Position numbers and translations under genes: made by a program. A stretch of DNA of 64,000 nucleotides from Epiperipatus broadwayi. Its lineage: Eukaryota; Onychophora; Udeonychophora; Euonychophora; Peripatidae. Location: NCBI GenBank assembly GCA_028023455.1, contig JAQFVV010006200.1:8484521-8548520 (forward strand), written 5' to 3'. Under the pieces are notes generated by a model. That model was not told where the DNA came from, did not search any database, and saw only the letters and a list, made by a program, of their open reading frames with translations. Within the stretch, counting starts at the first letter, position 1, and each line of letters opens with the position of its first letter. Shown in pieces: positions 12,373-21,908 of this stretch.

Positions 12373-15300
12373 TCAAAGTGTGGACCGTGACCCCATATGA
12401 AGTCACATAATTAAATTTGGGGGGTCACAAAAATTTTAGCAAAACTAAAAAATTTCTGGATACGAAGCGGGCGACAATTCAAAATCAGTTTGGCAATACT
12501 ATGTGTATAGTATTTCTGTGAGTTTATGATAGTGAAAGAGCACTTATGCAAACTCACAACTGTGATTAGTCACCGTATCCCCATTGTTTGATCTATGTAT
12601 TTTACTTCACTTCCATTTGCACAATTGAGATTATTGCATGTCCTGAATTATAGTGTTTTATAGTAAAATTGTTCTATTGTTATCTCGACAGATAAGTATA
12701 AAATTAACAGGTTTTTTCAACTTTTCACTTATATAAATACTTTCTTTCATAAAATTAGCTGTTCTAAACAGAAACAATAATCAGAAGTTTAAAAATCGGC
12801 TCTTTTTAAACAAATTTAATTTCATAAATTGAAGTCAGTATTTTATTCTAAAAAGAATAAATCGTGTGTTTTATAGATAAATATGGTTTATTAGTTTAAA
12901 AGTAAAATAATAAATCTAATGTTGCAAGTGTTCTTTCAATTTTTGTTTTAGTTATATTAACTTTCCAAACAGAAATAATAATCAAAAATTTTTCAAGTGA
13001 AATACATCAATTAATTGCAGGGCATTTTTTTTATTGAAATTAAGTTCATTTTTTTAAAGAGATCCTTAGGCTGACTTGGCCTGAAGTTTTAAAGAACATA
13101 ATTTTTATATATTCAAAAAATTTCAAATTCTTAAAAATTTCTAAGATGGGGATACGAGTAAAACAAAATTAATATCAAAAAACCCTAATAATTACAATGT
13201 TATATATATATTACTTTTAATTATGATGTTTGGTAAAATGAAAATACGCACAGAAAATGTAATTTTTTAAATATTTAGCTTTATTATTGCCTAGCATGCT
13301 TTCAATATATTTTTACTATATCAGATATTTATACAAGAGCCCTCAGAGATAAGGAACACACCTATTTCACCAAAACGGTCATGTTGGCAAAGCGAAGGCA
13401 AGAGAGGAAGAAGGGAAGATAAAGAAGGGGGAAGAATGAAGTTTTTCTATTAACAAAAAAGAAACAACACCTATTTCAAAGAAATGGGTTATTTAAATAT
13501 TAAATTAAAATTGAATACATGAACAGTTAATTAAACATTGATATAAAGAGCCATTTAATCACAACATTGTATGCCATGAATATGATATAGTAAAAATATA
13601 TTGAAAGCATGCTAGACTGTAATAAAGCTAAATATTATTAAAAAAAACTATCTTTTCCATGTATATATTCATTTTACCAGATATCACATTGGTTCAGAAA
13701 AGAAGAAAGTTGGTAACAATTGAATTATATTTATATTTTAAGTAAACATTTTTTTTGTCATGGACAAGAGAGGTTAAATTTAAACAGAAAGGATAAAAAT
13801 GGTGATAACATTGCAGCAGATTCCTTGCTAGCAGGTTGTAGTATTCAGAAAGTGAACTTAACTCGATAAGAAAAAAACAATATGATGATTCGTTTTTGGC
13901 ATTTAAATTTTCTTATGTTAATCATAATGATGTAAAATAACCTATTTGCTTAATTTGTAATGAAGTTTTGGCTGCTAAAAACATGAAAACATCCAAGCTA
14001 AAGCAACATCTTAGTACCGAGCATGCAACATACTGAAATAAACCAAAGGAATACTTTGAACGACTTCTAAAATCTTCAAATACAGAAAAACAATGTTGCT
14101 GACAATGAAATGTATTTACTTGCATCTTATGAAACTTATTTAATTGCAAAAAATAATAAGTCCCGCACATTAGATTTCATGTTGCCTTTTAGTTCATGGA
14201 AAAAAATATTGATGAAATTTGTAAAATTTCTTTATCAAAAGATAGTTTCCAGAAGAATTTCTGAAATTAATAATTGCAGCACTTATTACTAGGCTTAAGA
14301 ACAGCTCAAAGTTTACAATTCAGTTGGATGAAACAACTGATATTTCTAACATGGCACAATTACTTTATGTAAGATATGCATAGGAAGGAAGTGTACATGA
14401 AGAATTATGGTTTTGTCTTCCTTTGGGAGCACTCACTAGAGGGGAAAAACATCTAAAAGTTGATGAATTTTTCACAAATGAAGGTTTACAATAAAGTAGT
14501 TGTGTCATTGTCTGTACAGATAGTATTGGGACAATGATGGGTAAGAATATTGGATTTGTATCAAAAGTTAAAGTTGATGACAATGAACATATTTTTACTC
14601 CCTTCATGATCCATAGGAAAACACTCGTAACTAAGAAAATATCACCAGATTTAAATGCTGTGCTTTGCAATGTTATCAAAATTATTCATTTCATAAAAAG
14701 CCGAGCTCTTAACAATCGTCTATTTTCATATCTTTGCAAAAATATGAATTCCGATTACCTAACCTTACTGCTAGATGTAGAAGTACATTGGCTTTCAAAA
14801 GAATGAAGTTTATACAGATTATCACAATTGAAAGATGAAGTTCTTTATATTTTTAAGTGAGCAGAAATCTGATTTTGTTCATTTTTTTCACATAAATTAT
14901 GCTTTTAAAACTACATTATTTGTCAGATATTTTTGAAAAATTGAATGATTTTAACATGTCACTTCAAGGAAATAATTATAATATATTTATGTTACTAATA
15001 TATATAGTAAGGCTAGAATGGAAAATGGATCTTTAAAAATATTTACAACTATAGATGCTTTAATAATTGAAATAACATTTCCAAAGATTTAATTCTAAAA
15101 GTTATAATTGATCATTTGAAATGTCTGGAGACCACAATTTCAAAAATACGTTTCTTCAAATTTTGATATTGAAAAGAAAATTGGGTTCATAAACCATACT
15201 CATTTGAAATGATTAATGCCAGTCATTTATCATTAAATGCTCAAGAAGAATTTGCCAAATTATCGAGCAACATAGGTTTAAAACTTTAGTTTCCAAAAAA

Positions 15301-15700
15301 ATCATTAAATAAATTTTGGCTAGGAATTAGGACAGAATTTCCAACACTTTCTGAAATGGTCATAAACATACTTCTACCATTTTATATGATATATTTACAC
15401 AAAGCGGCATTTTCAGCTTTAATGCTTATAAAATCAAAAATTCGATCAACTCTGCAAAACATTGAAGCTCTACATCCTGCATTATTAGATATTCATCCAA
15501 GATTTACTTCTTTATGTAAAAGTAAACAATCTCATTAATATGTTTGTTTTTAATGAATGGTAAAATTATATTTGTATGCATGCCAAAGAATTGTTTATGT
15601 TTTAATTAATATTTCTAGTTTATATACCGTTATACCCATAGCCGTGAAAATATTTGTTTGGATAAAAGAGATCACAAGTGAAAAAAGTTTGAAAAGTTTA
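12373..15700 (+). mobile_element. decayed hAT transposon, BED-finger (ZBED5-like) transposase
   Basis: Broken reading frames from about 13,880 to 15,540 give a recognisable hAT transposase. There is a BED-like finger (CLICNEVLAAKNMKTSKLKQH, about 13,937-14,000), then KPKEYFERLL, then LDETTDISNMAQLLYVRYA (about 14,320-14,380), then FCLPLGALTRGE, VDEFFTNEG, and TDSIGTMMGKNIGFVSKVK. The order matches the ZBED5/SCAND3 group of hAT proteins. Many stops and frameshifts make it dead. The left end (TTTTCAAAGTGTGGACCGTGACCCC) looks like a hAT terminus, and a weaker inverted match lies near 15,680-15,705. No 8-bp target duplication could be fixed, so the outer limits are approximate. A MITE is nested at 13218-13692. 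Confidence 0.75.
13218..13692. mobile_element. MITE with about 105-bp terminal inverted repeats, nested in hAT
   Basis: The left arm (13218-13321) and right arm (about 13,590-13,692) are inverted copies. They share GGTAAAATGAA, ATTTAGCTTTATTA, and an almost perfect inner block CTAGCATGCTTTCAATATAT. The centre is an unrelated purine-rich stretch (GGCAAGAGAGGAAGAAGGG). There is no coding capacity. It lies inside the hAT upstream of the transposase frames, so it inserted after the hAT. Confidence 0.7.
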
Positions 15701-16058
15701 TTGCAAGATATTCTATATTTTTATTAATTATTTTTGGTTATGTTGATTTGTAGGAATTAGAACATAAGCATATTTACACATTGTGTGTATATATAATATT
15801 TGCTACTATCCAGAAGATTTAAAATTCACAGATAACTTAGAACTAATATCTTGGATACAATAATCCGTGATGTATAAGTTCTTATGAAAGAAAACTGAAA
15901 ACTCATGTTATGCATCAATTCATAATTCTGTTTATTTGTAAGAATTATTTTGACTAATTTCAGATTGTTGGTAAATCCCAATGTATTAAAAAGCTTCTTT
16001 TAAAAAACTTTTGCAGATAATAATTAAAAAACAAGTCATATATAATGTGACATTACTT
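15701..16058. other. AT-rich non-coding stretch
   Basis: Nothing recognisable lies between the hAT and the next foldback. Confidence 0.5.
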
Positions 16059-16190
16059 TTAACAAGCTTGTAGTTACAAAAATGCACATAGAGCTTACCA
16101 ATAGCTATTGGTACGCTCTCTATGTGCATTTTTGTAACTACAAGCTTGTTAATTGAGCTATTGGTACGCTCTCTATGTGCACTTTTGCAG
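16059..16190. mobile_element. second TTAA-flanked foldback (86 bp) plus partial repeat
   Basis: 16063-16148 is a near-perfect hairpin, beginning CAAGCTTGTAGTTAC and ending GTAACTACAAGCTTG, flanked by TTAA at 16059-16062 and 16149-16152. Its inner segment (GCTATTGGTACGCTCTCTAT) is repeated directly at about 16,156-16,190. End structure and TTAA flanks match the 3880-4050 element. Confidence 0.7.
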
Positions 16191-16645
16191 ACTTTATAGA
16201 TTTAATATAGACTTTCACATTGACAATTGTCCCAAAACTATTATAATTACTTTAATTAAAATATAAAATGTTTATTTAATTTTAATATTTATGTATATTT
16301 TTGATTATATAATGCTATTTGATGATATAATTAGCTGCTCCGAAGGTCATTTGATCTAGTGACCCTTACTTATCAAATTTCTCATCCTACTATTGCAAAG
16401 CAATTTGTGGAATCTATGATTTATCATGCCCACTGCAATGGATTATATTGATAAGAAAAATCCACTTATTTATCTTTATAAATTTAATTATTTTCTTATT
16501 TTATTTCTTTAAGAAAAATATTTATGACAGTTAATGAGTAAGGCATTGTACAAATTTAAATATGTTTTAGGATAGATGAAATGCTTATAAGAGTAAAATA
16601 TAAATTTTAATAATATAAGATTAATAAATAATGTCTGTTAATATA
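16191..16645. other. AT-rich non-coding stretch
   Basis: A short inverted segment (GGTCATTTGATCTAGTGACC) lies near 16,345. No gene is seen. Confidence 0.5.
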
Positions 16646-16649
16646 AGAA

Positions 16650-16750
16650 TAAATATGAGTACCACTCTCCATACAGTAGTGCCACCAAGTACAAGCCTTC
16701 ATGCATCCATTGATTACAAAGGCTTGCACTACTGTATGGAAAGTTTGTAC
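16650..16750. repeat. RZ1 family remnant, collapsed inverted copy
   Basis: The left half (CTCTCCATACAGTAGTGCCACC...CAAGCC) and right half (CATCCATTGATTAC...GGCTTGCACTACTGTATGGA) are the two outer ends of the RZ1 repeat in opposite orientation, joined with the interior deleted. The ribozyme is absent. It abuts the LINE that follows. Confidence 0.65.
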
Positions 16751-16751
16751 A

Positions 16752-19735
16752 GAGTTTTAAAGAAAAGGGGAAGAGAATAATGGTTATAGGAGCTACGAAT
16801 ATTGAAGAAATTGATGATGTAGATAATAAGAATGGACAGCTTTTGAAGAAATTTTGTCAGAGTGAATTTGGGCATTAGAAATTTACCAAATATTTATGAG
16901 GGACAATACACATGTTCTAGAAATAATATATTCCACATAATAGATTATGTATTGGTAGATAAAGAGAAAATGAATAAAGTACGGAAAATTAAGGTGTTTG
17001 ATAATGAAGAGAGAGTATGTAATAGTGATCATAATTTCTTTGTAATCGAAATGGTAAATAATGTGATGGAGAATAGAAATAAAAGTAGAAACAGTAGTGA
17101 AAGATATGGATGGAGAGTGAATGATAAGAATAAGTTGGAAGAGTATAAAATACAAGTTGAAGAAACCATGGAAGAGTTGGCTGAGGGTGAGTATAAGGTC
17201 TGGTGTGATGAAATGGAAAAAATGGCAAATAGGGTTTTAGGTGAGAATATTCAGAAGAATAAAAGTAATAAAAAAATGAGAGTTAGTACAAGTGTAAAAG
17301 AGAGGGAAAAAAGCATACAGAAAATATAAGTGTGATATTAAGAACAAAGAAAGTGAAAAGGATATTAATGCTAAATGGGAAAAGTACTTAGAAAAGAAGA
17401 AGTTAGCTAAAATAGCTAATTATAGAGAGAATGAAATTGAATAGTAAATTGTTGGAGGGTATTAATAAAAATGGAAAAGATGGGAGTAAAAAATTTTGGA
17501 ATTACATTAAAAGGAGAAATGTAGAGGAGATAGTATTACTAGATGATGAGGGATAGAGTGTAGCTCTAAAGAAGAATTAGAGAGAATCTTGAATAGGCAT
17601 GTAATGGACATAGAAAAGATGTTAGATGTGAAGGGCAAAGGGATAGAAAATATGAAAGCATATAGTAATGGGAATATTAGGTTTACAGAAAATGAACTGA
17701 ATGAGGCAGTGAAAAAATTGAAAAGTGGAAAGATAAGAGGTTTAGATGGATGGGCAATAGAGATGGTAATGAATTTAGGGCATAGGTAAAGCTATTATCA
17801 TGTTTTAATAAGATGGCACAGAAGAGGGTTTTTCCGGGTAGTTGGAGTAATACAAGAGTAAGATTATTATTTAAAGGAAAGGGCAATGATTATAGAAAGT
17901 TAAACAGTTATAGACCGATAGCAGTAACATGTTTCATATAAAGTTTTTTCATATATGATGGCTGAAAGAGTTGCAAAATGGATGGAAGAAAATAATGTAA
18001 TGAGGGAAATGCAAGGAGGTTTTAGGTCATATAGGCATGTAGGAGATAGTTTATTTGTAGTTACACAACTTATGGATATGAATAGGAATTCAGGTAGACA
18101 GTTATGTATGAGTTTTATAGATATAGAGAAGGCATATGATAGAGTAAATAGAAATAGATTATGGATAAGTTTAGCAAATTTGGAAATGGATGAAGCTTTA
18201 ATGGAAATTATTAAGAAATTATATGAAAATAATTACTATACATATCAATTAGGGGATATAGAATGAATTAAAAATGGGGTGGGACTAATGCAAGGATGCC
18301 CTATGTCACCTATTTTGTTTCTGTTGTATTTGAGTGAAATGGAGAGAGCAATAGAAAGACTAGGAAGAGGGATGGAGATACTGTAAATAGGTGGCAAGGG
18401 AGTATATACTTTGTCAGGTTTTTTTTTTTGCGGATGATGTCTTTTTGTGTGCAGAAAGAGAAGATATGGAAGTTATGCTGAGGACATGCACAAGGGTGGG
18501 TAAAGAGATGGGGATTAAATTTAGTGAAGAAAAATCAAATATTATGATAGTTAATATTGGGGAAAGAGAAGACAAAGATTTTTTATTGGGGATATAAAAT
18601 TAAGTGTGGTGAATAGATATAGTTATTTGGGAATCATCTTGAGTAATCAGAAAAATTGCTTGGATGAATGGGAGAAAAAATTGATAAAATGAAGCAAAGA
18701 AAAGAAAGGAATTAATAAAGAAGTTAACAGTGTTTTCATATAATAAATATGATGTAGCTAGAATTGTATGGAAGGGAGTGGCAGTAGCAGGGTTAACATA
18801 TGGCAATGGTGCGTTATGTGTTAGTAAAGGGATATTAGATTACTTAGAAAAAGTATAAAGGGAAGTAGAAAGACATGCATTAGATGCAGGTGTGGACAGC
18901 AAAGGAGGCAATTCAAGGAAAAATGGGATGGTCAAGTTTTTATATGAGAGATGCAAAAAGTAAAATTAAAATGTTCGGTAGATGGCTGTTTACGAATAAT
19001 AAAAGAATAGCCAAAATAGTATTTAATTGGGTTATGAGTAAAGGCAAAGATGAATGAGAAAGGTAATATGTTATGCAGAAGATTTGGATAAAGAATTTAT
19101 ATCAGTATACTTGTACAAGAGGTGGGATGATTGTGTTAAAGGAATGTTGAGTGTTACAGTGGTAAGGAATGGGATAGAAGAATAGATGCATTAATAAATA
19201 TCAAACTTAAATAAAGAATAGGGAACTGGAGAGATGGAGAACTAGTATAGAGAGTAAAAAGAGTTTAAATATATATAGAAATAAACGAAACATTGGCTGC
19301 GAGTTAATTTATGATAATAGCAAGGAAAGTAGTTTACTGTTTAAGGCTCGAACGGGATCTTTAACAGCAAGGTAATATACATGTAAATGGAAAAATATGG
19401 GTGATTTAGTCTGTAAGTTGTGTAAGGAAGGCATAGCATCTGTTGATTCAATGTAAATGCTTGAAAGCACAAAGGGTACAAATAATGAAGTTATGGAAGA
19501 CTAAATATAAACAAAGTGATTATACAGAAAGTGGGTTATTAGTTTTTATGCTGGGTTTGGGAACAGATAAAGGGGATTTAGATATGAAGGTTATGGAGTT
19601 GACAAAGATTATGTTGTAGAAATGGGATGGAGCAGGATAGGATATGGAGAAACTTAGGGTAGGAAATGGAAAGAGAAGGTAGAGTGGCTAACAGGTTTCT
19701 CTGGACATAGTTGCTGAGAGATTCCTGACTCCGTA
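16752..19735 (+). mobile_element. decayed LINE (endonuclease plus reverse transcriptase)
   Basis: The broken frames give an AP-like endonuclease C-terminal half (about 16,780-17,055: NGQLLKKFCQ, IDYVLVDKE, and SDHNFFVIEM with the SDH motif). Next is a charged linker, then reverse transcriptase pieces: KLKSGKIRGLDGWAIEM (about 17,720), NSYRPIAVTC (about 17,905), GGFRSYRHVGDSLFVVTQL and FIDIEKAYDRVNR (17,955-18,266), MQGCPMSPILFLLYL (about 18,290), FADDVFLCAE (about 18,430), and a following thumb-like region (KFSEEKSNIMIVN). A Cys-containing tail (LCKLCKEG near 19,410) may be the usual C-terminal CCHC-like knuckle. Several stops and frameshifts make it non-functional, and the 5' end is truncated. 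This is an APE-type non-LTR retrotransposon; the clade is not assigned. Confidence 0.85.
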
Positions 19736-19754
19736 TAATCACATCACATTACTC

Positions 19755-19800
19755 TTATTAACAACATGTGTAAGCATATGAAATGGTGATCATGTGAAGA
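19755..19800 (+). repeat. RZ1 flank remnant (weak)
   Basis: The block TTAACAACATGTGTAAGCAT followed by GAAATGGTGATCATGTGA resembles the RZ1 junction segment at 52,590-52,640 (AACAAGTTATACACAAGCAT...GATGGTCACGTGATG). It is short and diverged. If real, the LINE may be embedded between two RZ1 pieces. Confidence 0.3.
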
Positions 19801-20378
19801 AGAAATATAATTATAAAAAAAAATGACATTTGTATACTCTGTATTAAATTAGGAAGAGAAAATTTGTCATTCGCACTTATTGTAATACAGTTATACATTA
19901 TTCTTTATCATTTTATTAAAGTGAAAGTTATCACTTTCTAAACTTAATTCAGTAATAATCACTTTCTAAACTTAATTCAGTAATAATTACTGATAACATT
20001 TTAAGAAGACTAATTCTAAGCTATATTTAATTAAATTAGTGTGTATAAAATTTGAAAGATAAATTCATAATTTAATTCCAACAACAAGTTATGCCAACAA
20101 GTCCCGATATTTAAGTTTAATGCTCTGTGATTAAATATTGTGCTATGATTACTTTGATAAGAAATACTCTTTATTTAAAATTATATTTTGAGTATAGTCT
20201 TAAAATTTAAAATCATTTAAATCTGATTTTCTTAAACCCCATTGAGCATTAATAATTAAATATTTAAAAGAAAGAATGTTTCCTTTTCTTCTTAGCAATA
20301 TTGTAAACGCCCTCATTCATCAATATATTTTCTCAGATTATAATATTTGTACATTAAAATAATACAAAGGAAATTTTT
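19801..20378. other. AT-rich non-coding stretch
   Basis: A direct duplication (CACTTTCTAAACTTAATTCA at about 19,931 and 19,961) is visible. There is no gene. Confidence 0.5.
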
Positions 20379-20800
20379 GATAAGAGGACTATTCCTGGTG
20401 TAGTGTATATTACCCCTTGTTTTTATAAGGTTTATATAGGTCAGAATAGTTTGAGCTTAAATGAAAGACTAAAGGTACATAAAAGTAGAGTTAGAAATCT
20501 TAGTTCTGCTTTGTAGGTCCATGAAAAAGATACAGGTCACACTATTAATTTTGAGGAAGCTAAGGTTGTTGTTTTTTTTTTTTTTGAGAGAGAAATGAAA
20601 TAAAAGAAGAATTAAAAAATCTTTATTATTAAAAATTTATGATTCTGAAGCAATTAATTTATTTAAAAGTTCTTTTAATATTAAGGGTGGATGGGAAGTA
20701 AATGGAATTGTGGGTAATGTTTAACATAAATATGCTGTTGTTTTGTAGTTCTTTACACTTGAGAAGTCTGCTTGTAGCAGTAAAACGATTGGTTATGTTT
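20379..20800 (+). mobile_element. Penelope-like element remnant, GIY-YIG endonuclease
   Basis: One frame reads GVVYITPC...KVYIGQNSLSLNERLKVHK, then SAL(stop)VHEKDTGHTINFEEAKV, then after a poly-T disruption RRIKKSLL...NLFKSSFNIKGGWEVNGIV. This is the GIY-YIG nuclease fused to the C-terminus of Penelope-like reverse transcriptases: the GVVY/YIG pair, the catalytic-type Arg in LNERL, TGH, and a terminal GGW. An in-frame TAG and the poly-T insertion kill it. The reverse transcriptase part is missing upstream. Downstream, near 20,757, TTGAGAAGTCTGCTTGTAGC followed by AGTAAAACG looks like a decayed version of the hammerhead-like motif seen elsewhere in the window. Confidence 0.75.
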
Positions 20801-21156
20801 TAGATTTAACTTTCTTAGCTAGTCTGTTTGAGTTTTGGATTTGGGTAATTTTGAATATTTGTATAAGATATATGCTAAAAGTAATAAGGGATTGAAAGCA
20901 AAGTACAAAAGTGACAGAATAATAGGGGTATCAGTAACAACATTGGAAAAATTAACTGATTGAAATGGATATATTGTCAGAAGAGAACAAAATAAATGGG
21001 TGGTAGATCTAGAAAGACACCACATCAGACATGGATGAATAAGAAAGTTTTCTAGTTTGATATGAAGAAAAGAAGCTGTGGATCAGAAAAACTTAGAAAG
21101 AGCTTCACTTTGCAATGGATTAATCAACAATATGGCAAATAAAAAAATTTGTACTT
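20801..21156. other. AT-rich non-coding stretch
   Basis: No recognisable gene. It may include the decayed 3' region of the Penelope-like element. Confidence 0.4.
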
Positions 21157-21318
21157 ACTATTTTTAGTAGCGCTAAATCTCAAACCAATCCAACATTACT
21201 AAATAAAATTAAACATTGCAAAATTGAACAAGTAAATTTTTGCTATGTAGTTCTGTTTAGCAAGATTGAATTTATCCACATACAACATTGGTTTGAGATT
21301 TAGCACTCTAAGAATAAT
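21157..21318. mobile_element. small MITE with inverted ends
   Basis: GCTAAATCTCAAACCAAT at 21172-21189 is exactly inverted at 21287-21304, with weaker pairing outside it. The 97-bp centre is AT-rich and non-coding. Superfamily unknown; no clear target duplication. Confidence 0.5.
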
Positions 21319-21908
21319 AAGAAAACCTTCCATCAATCAATATATTTTGCAGATACTTTGTTATTTGAAGAAAAAAAAATCAGAATAAATGATTAAATAC
21401 TTTTTTACTGAATGCTCAGCAAACAATATTTTTATTTGTAAAATGAAACTGTTAACATTATAAAGTTTTTATTTTAAAAGGCTAAAAAAAAATATATAAA
21501 AAAAAAACAATTATATATTATAATTTAAAAAAAAAAAGCTTCAAAAATTCATTAACAAGAGCATAAAATATCAAAATGATTTGACTCTCTCTTCATTTTA
21601 CAGAGTTCGATTTCACAAGTGTTACTTTAAAGTTTTTTTTTAAAAAAAAAAGTAAAAAAATAATGCAGTACAGTCATTAAAATTAAATAATAAAGAATAA
21701 ATATTATCATTATTTTTTAGCTGATTTTAATGTAAACAATAGTTTTTGACACTATAATGCTTTACAAATGTGATCATTAAATATTAAAAGATAAAATTAA
21801 AAATAGGCTGTGCCATTAATGTAACAAAAGCTGATTTCCACTTTTTAAGTACCAATTCCATTTTGTTAAAACATCTTTCTATTGCAGTTGTTTTTGAAAT
21901 TTTAATAT
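21319..21908 (-). other. likely 3' untranslated region of the zinc-finger gene
   Basis: This A/T-homopolymer-rich stretch lies downstream of the minus-strand stop codon. Several TTTATT words (AATAAA on the minus strand), for example near 21,430 and 21,466, could serve as polyadenylation signals. The exact transcript end cannot be fixed. Confidence 0.4.

Noticed and set aside
16862-18597. Separate small plus-strand genes
   Set aside because: They are consecutive broken pieces of one LINE polyprotein (endonuclease then reverse transcriptase), not independent genes.
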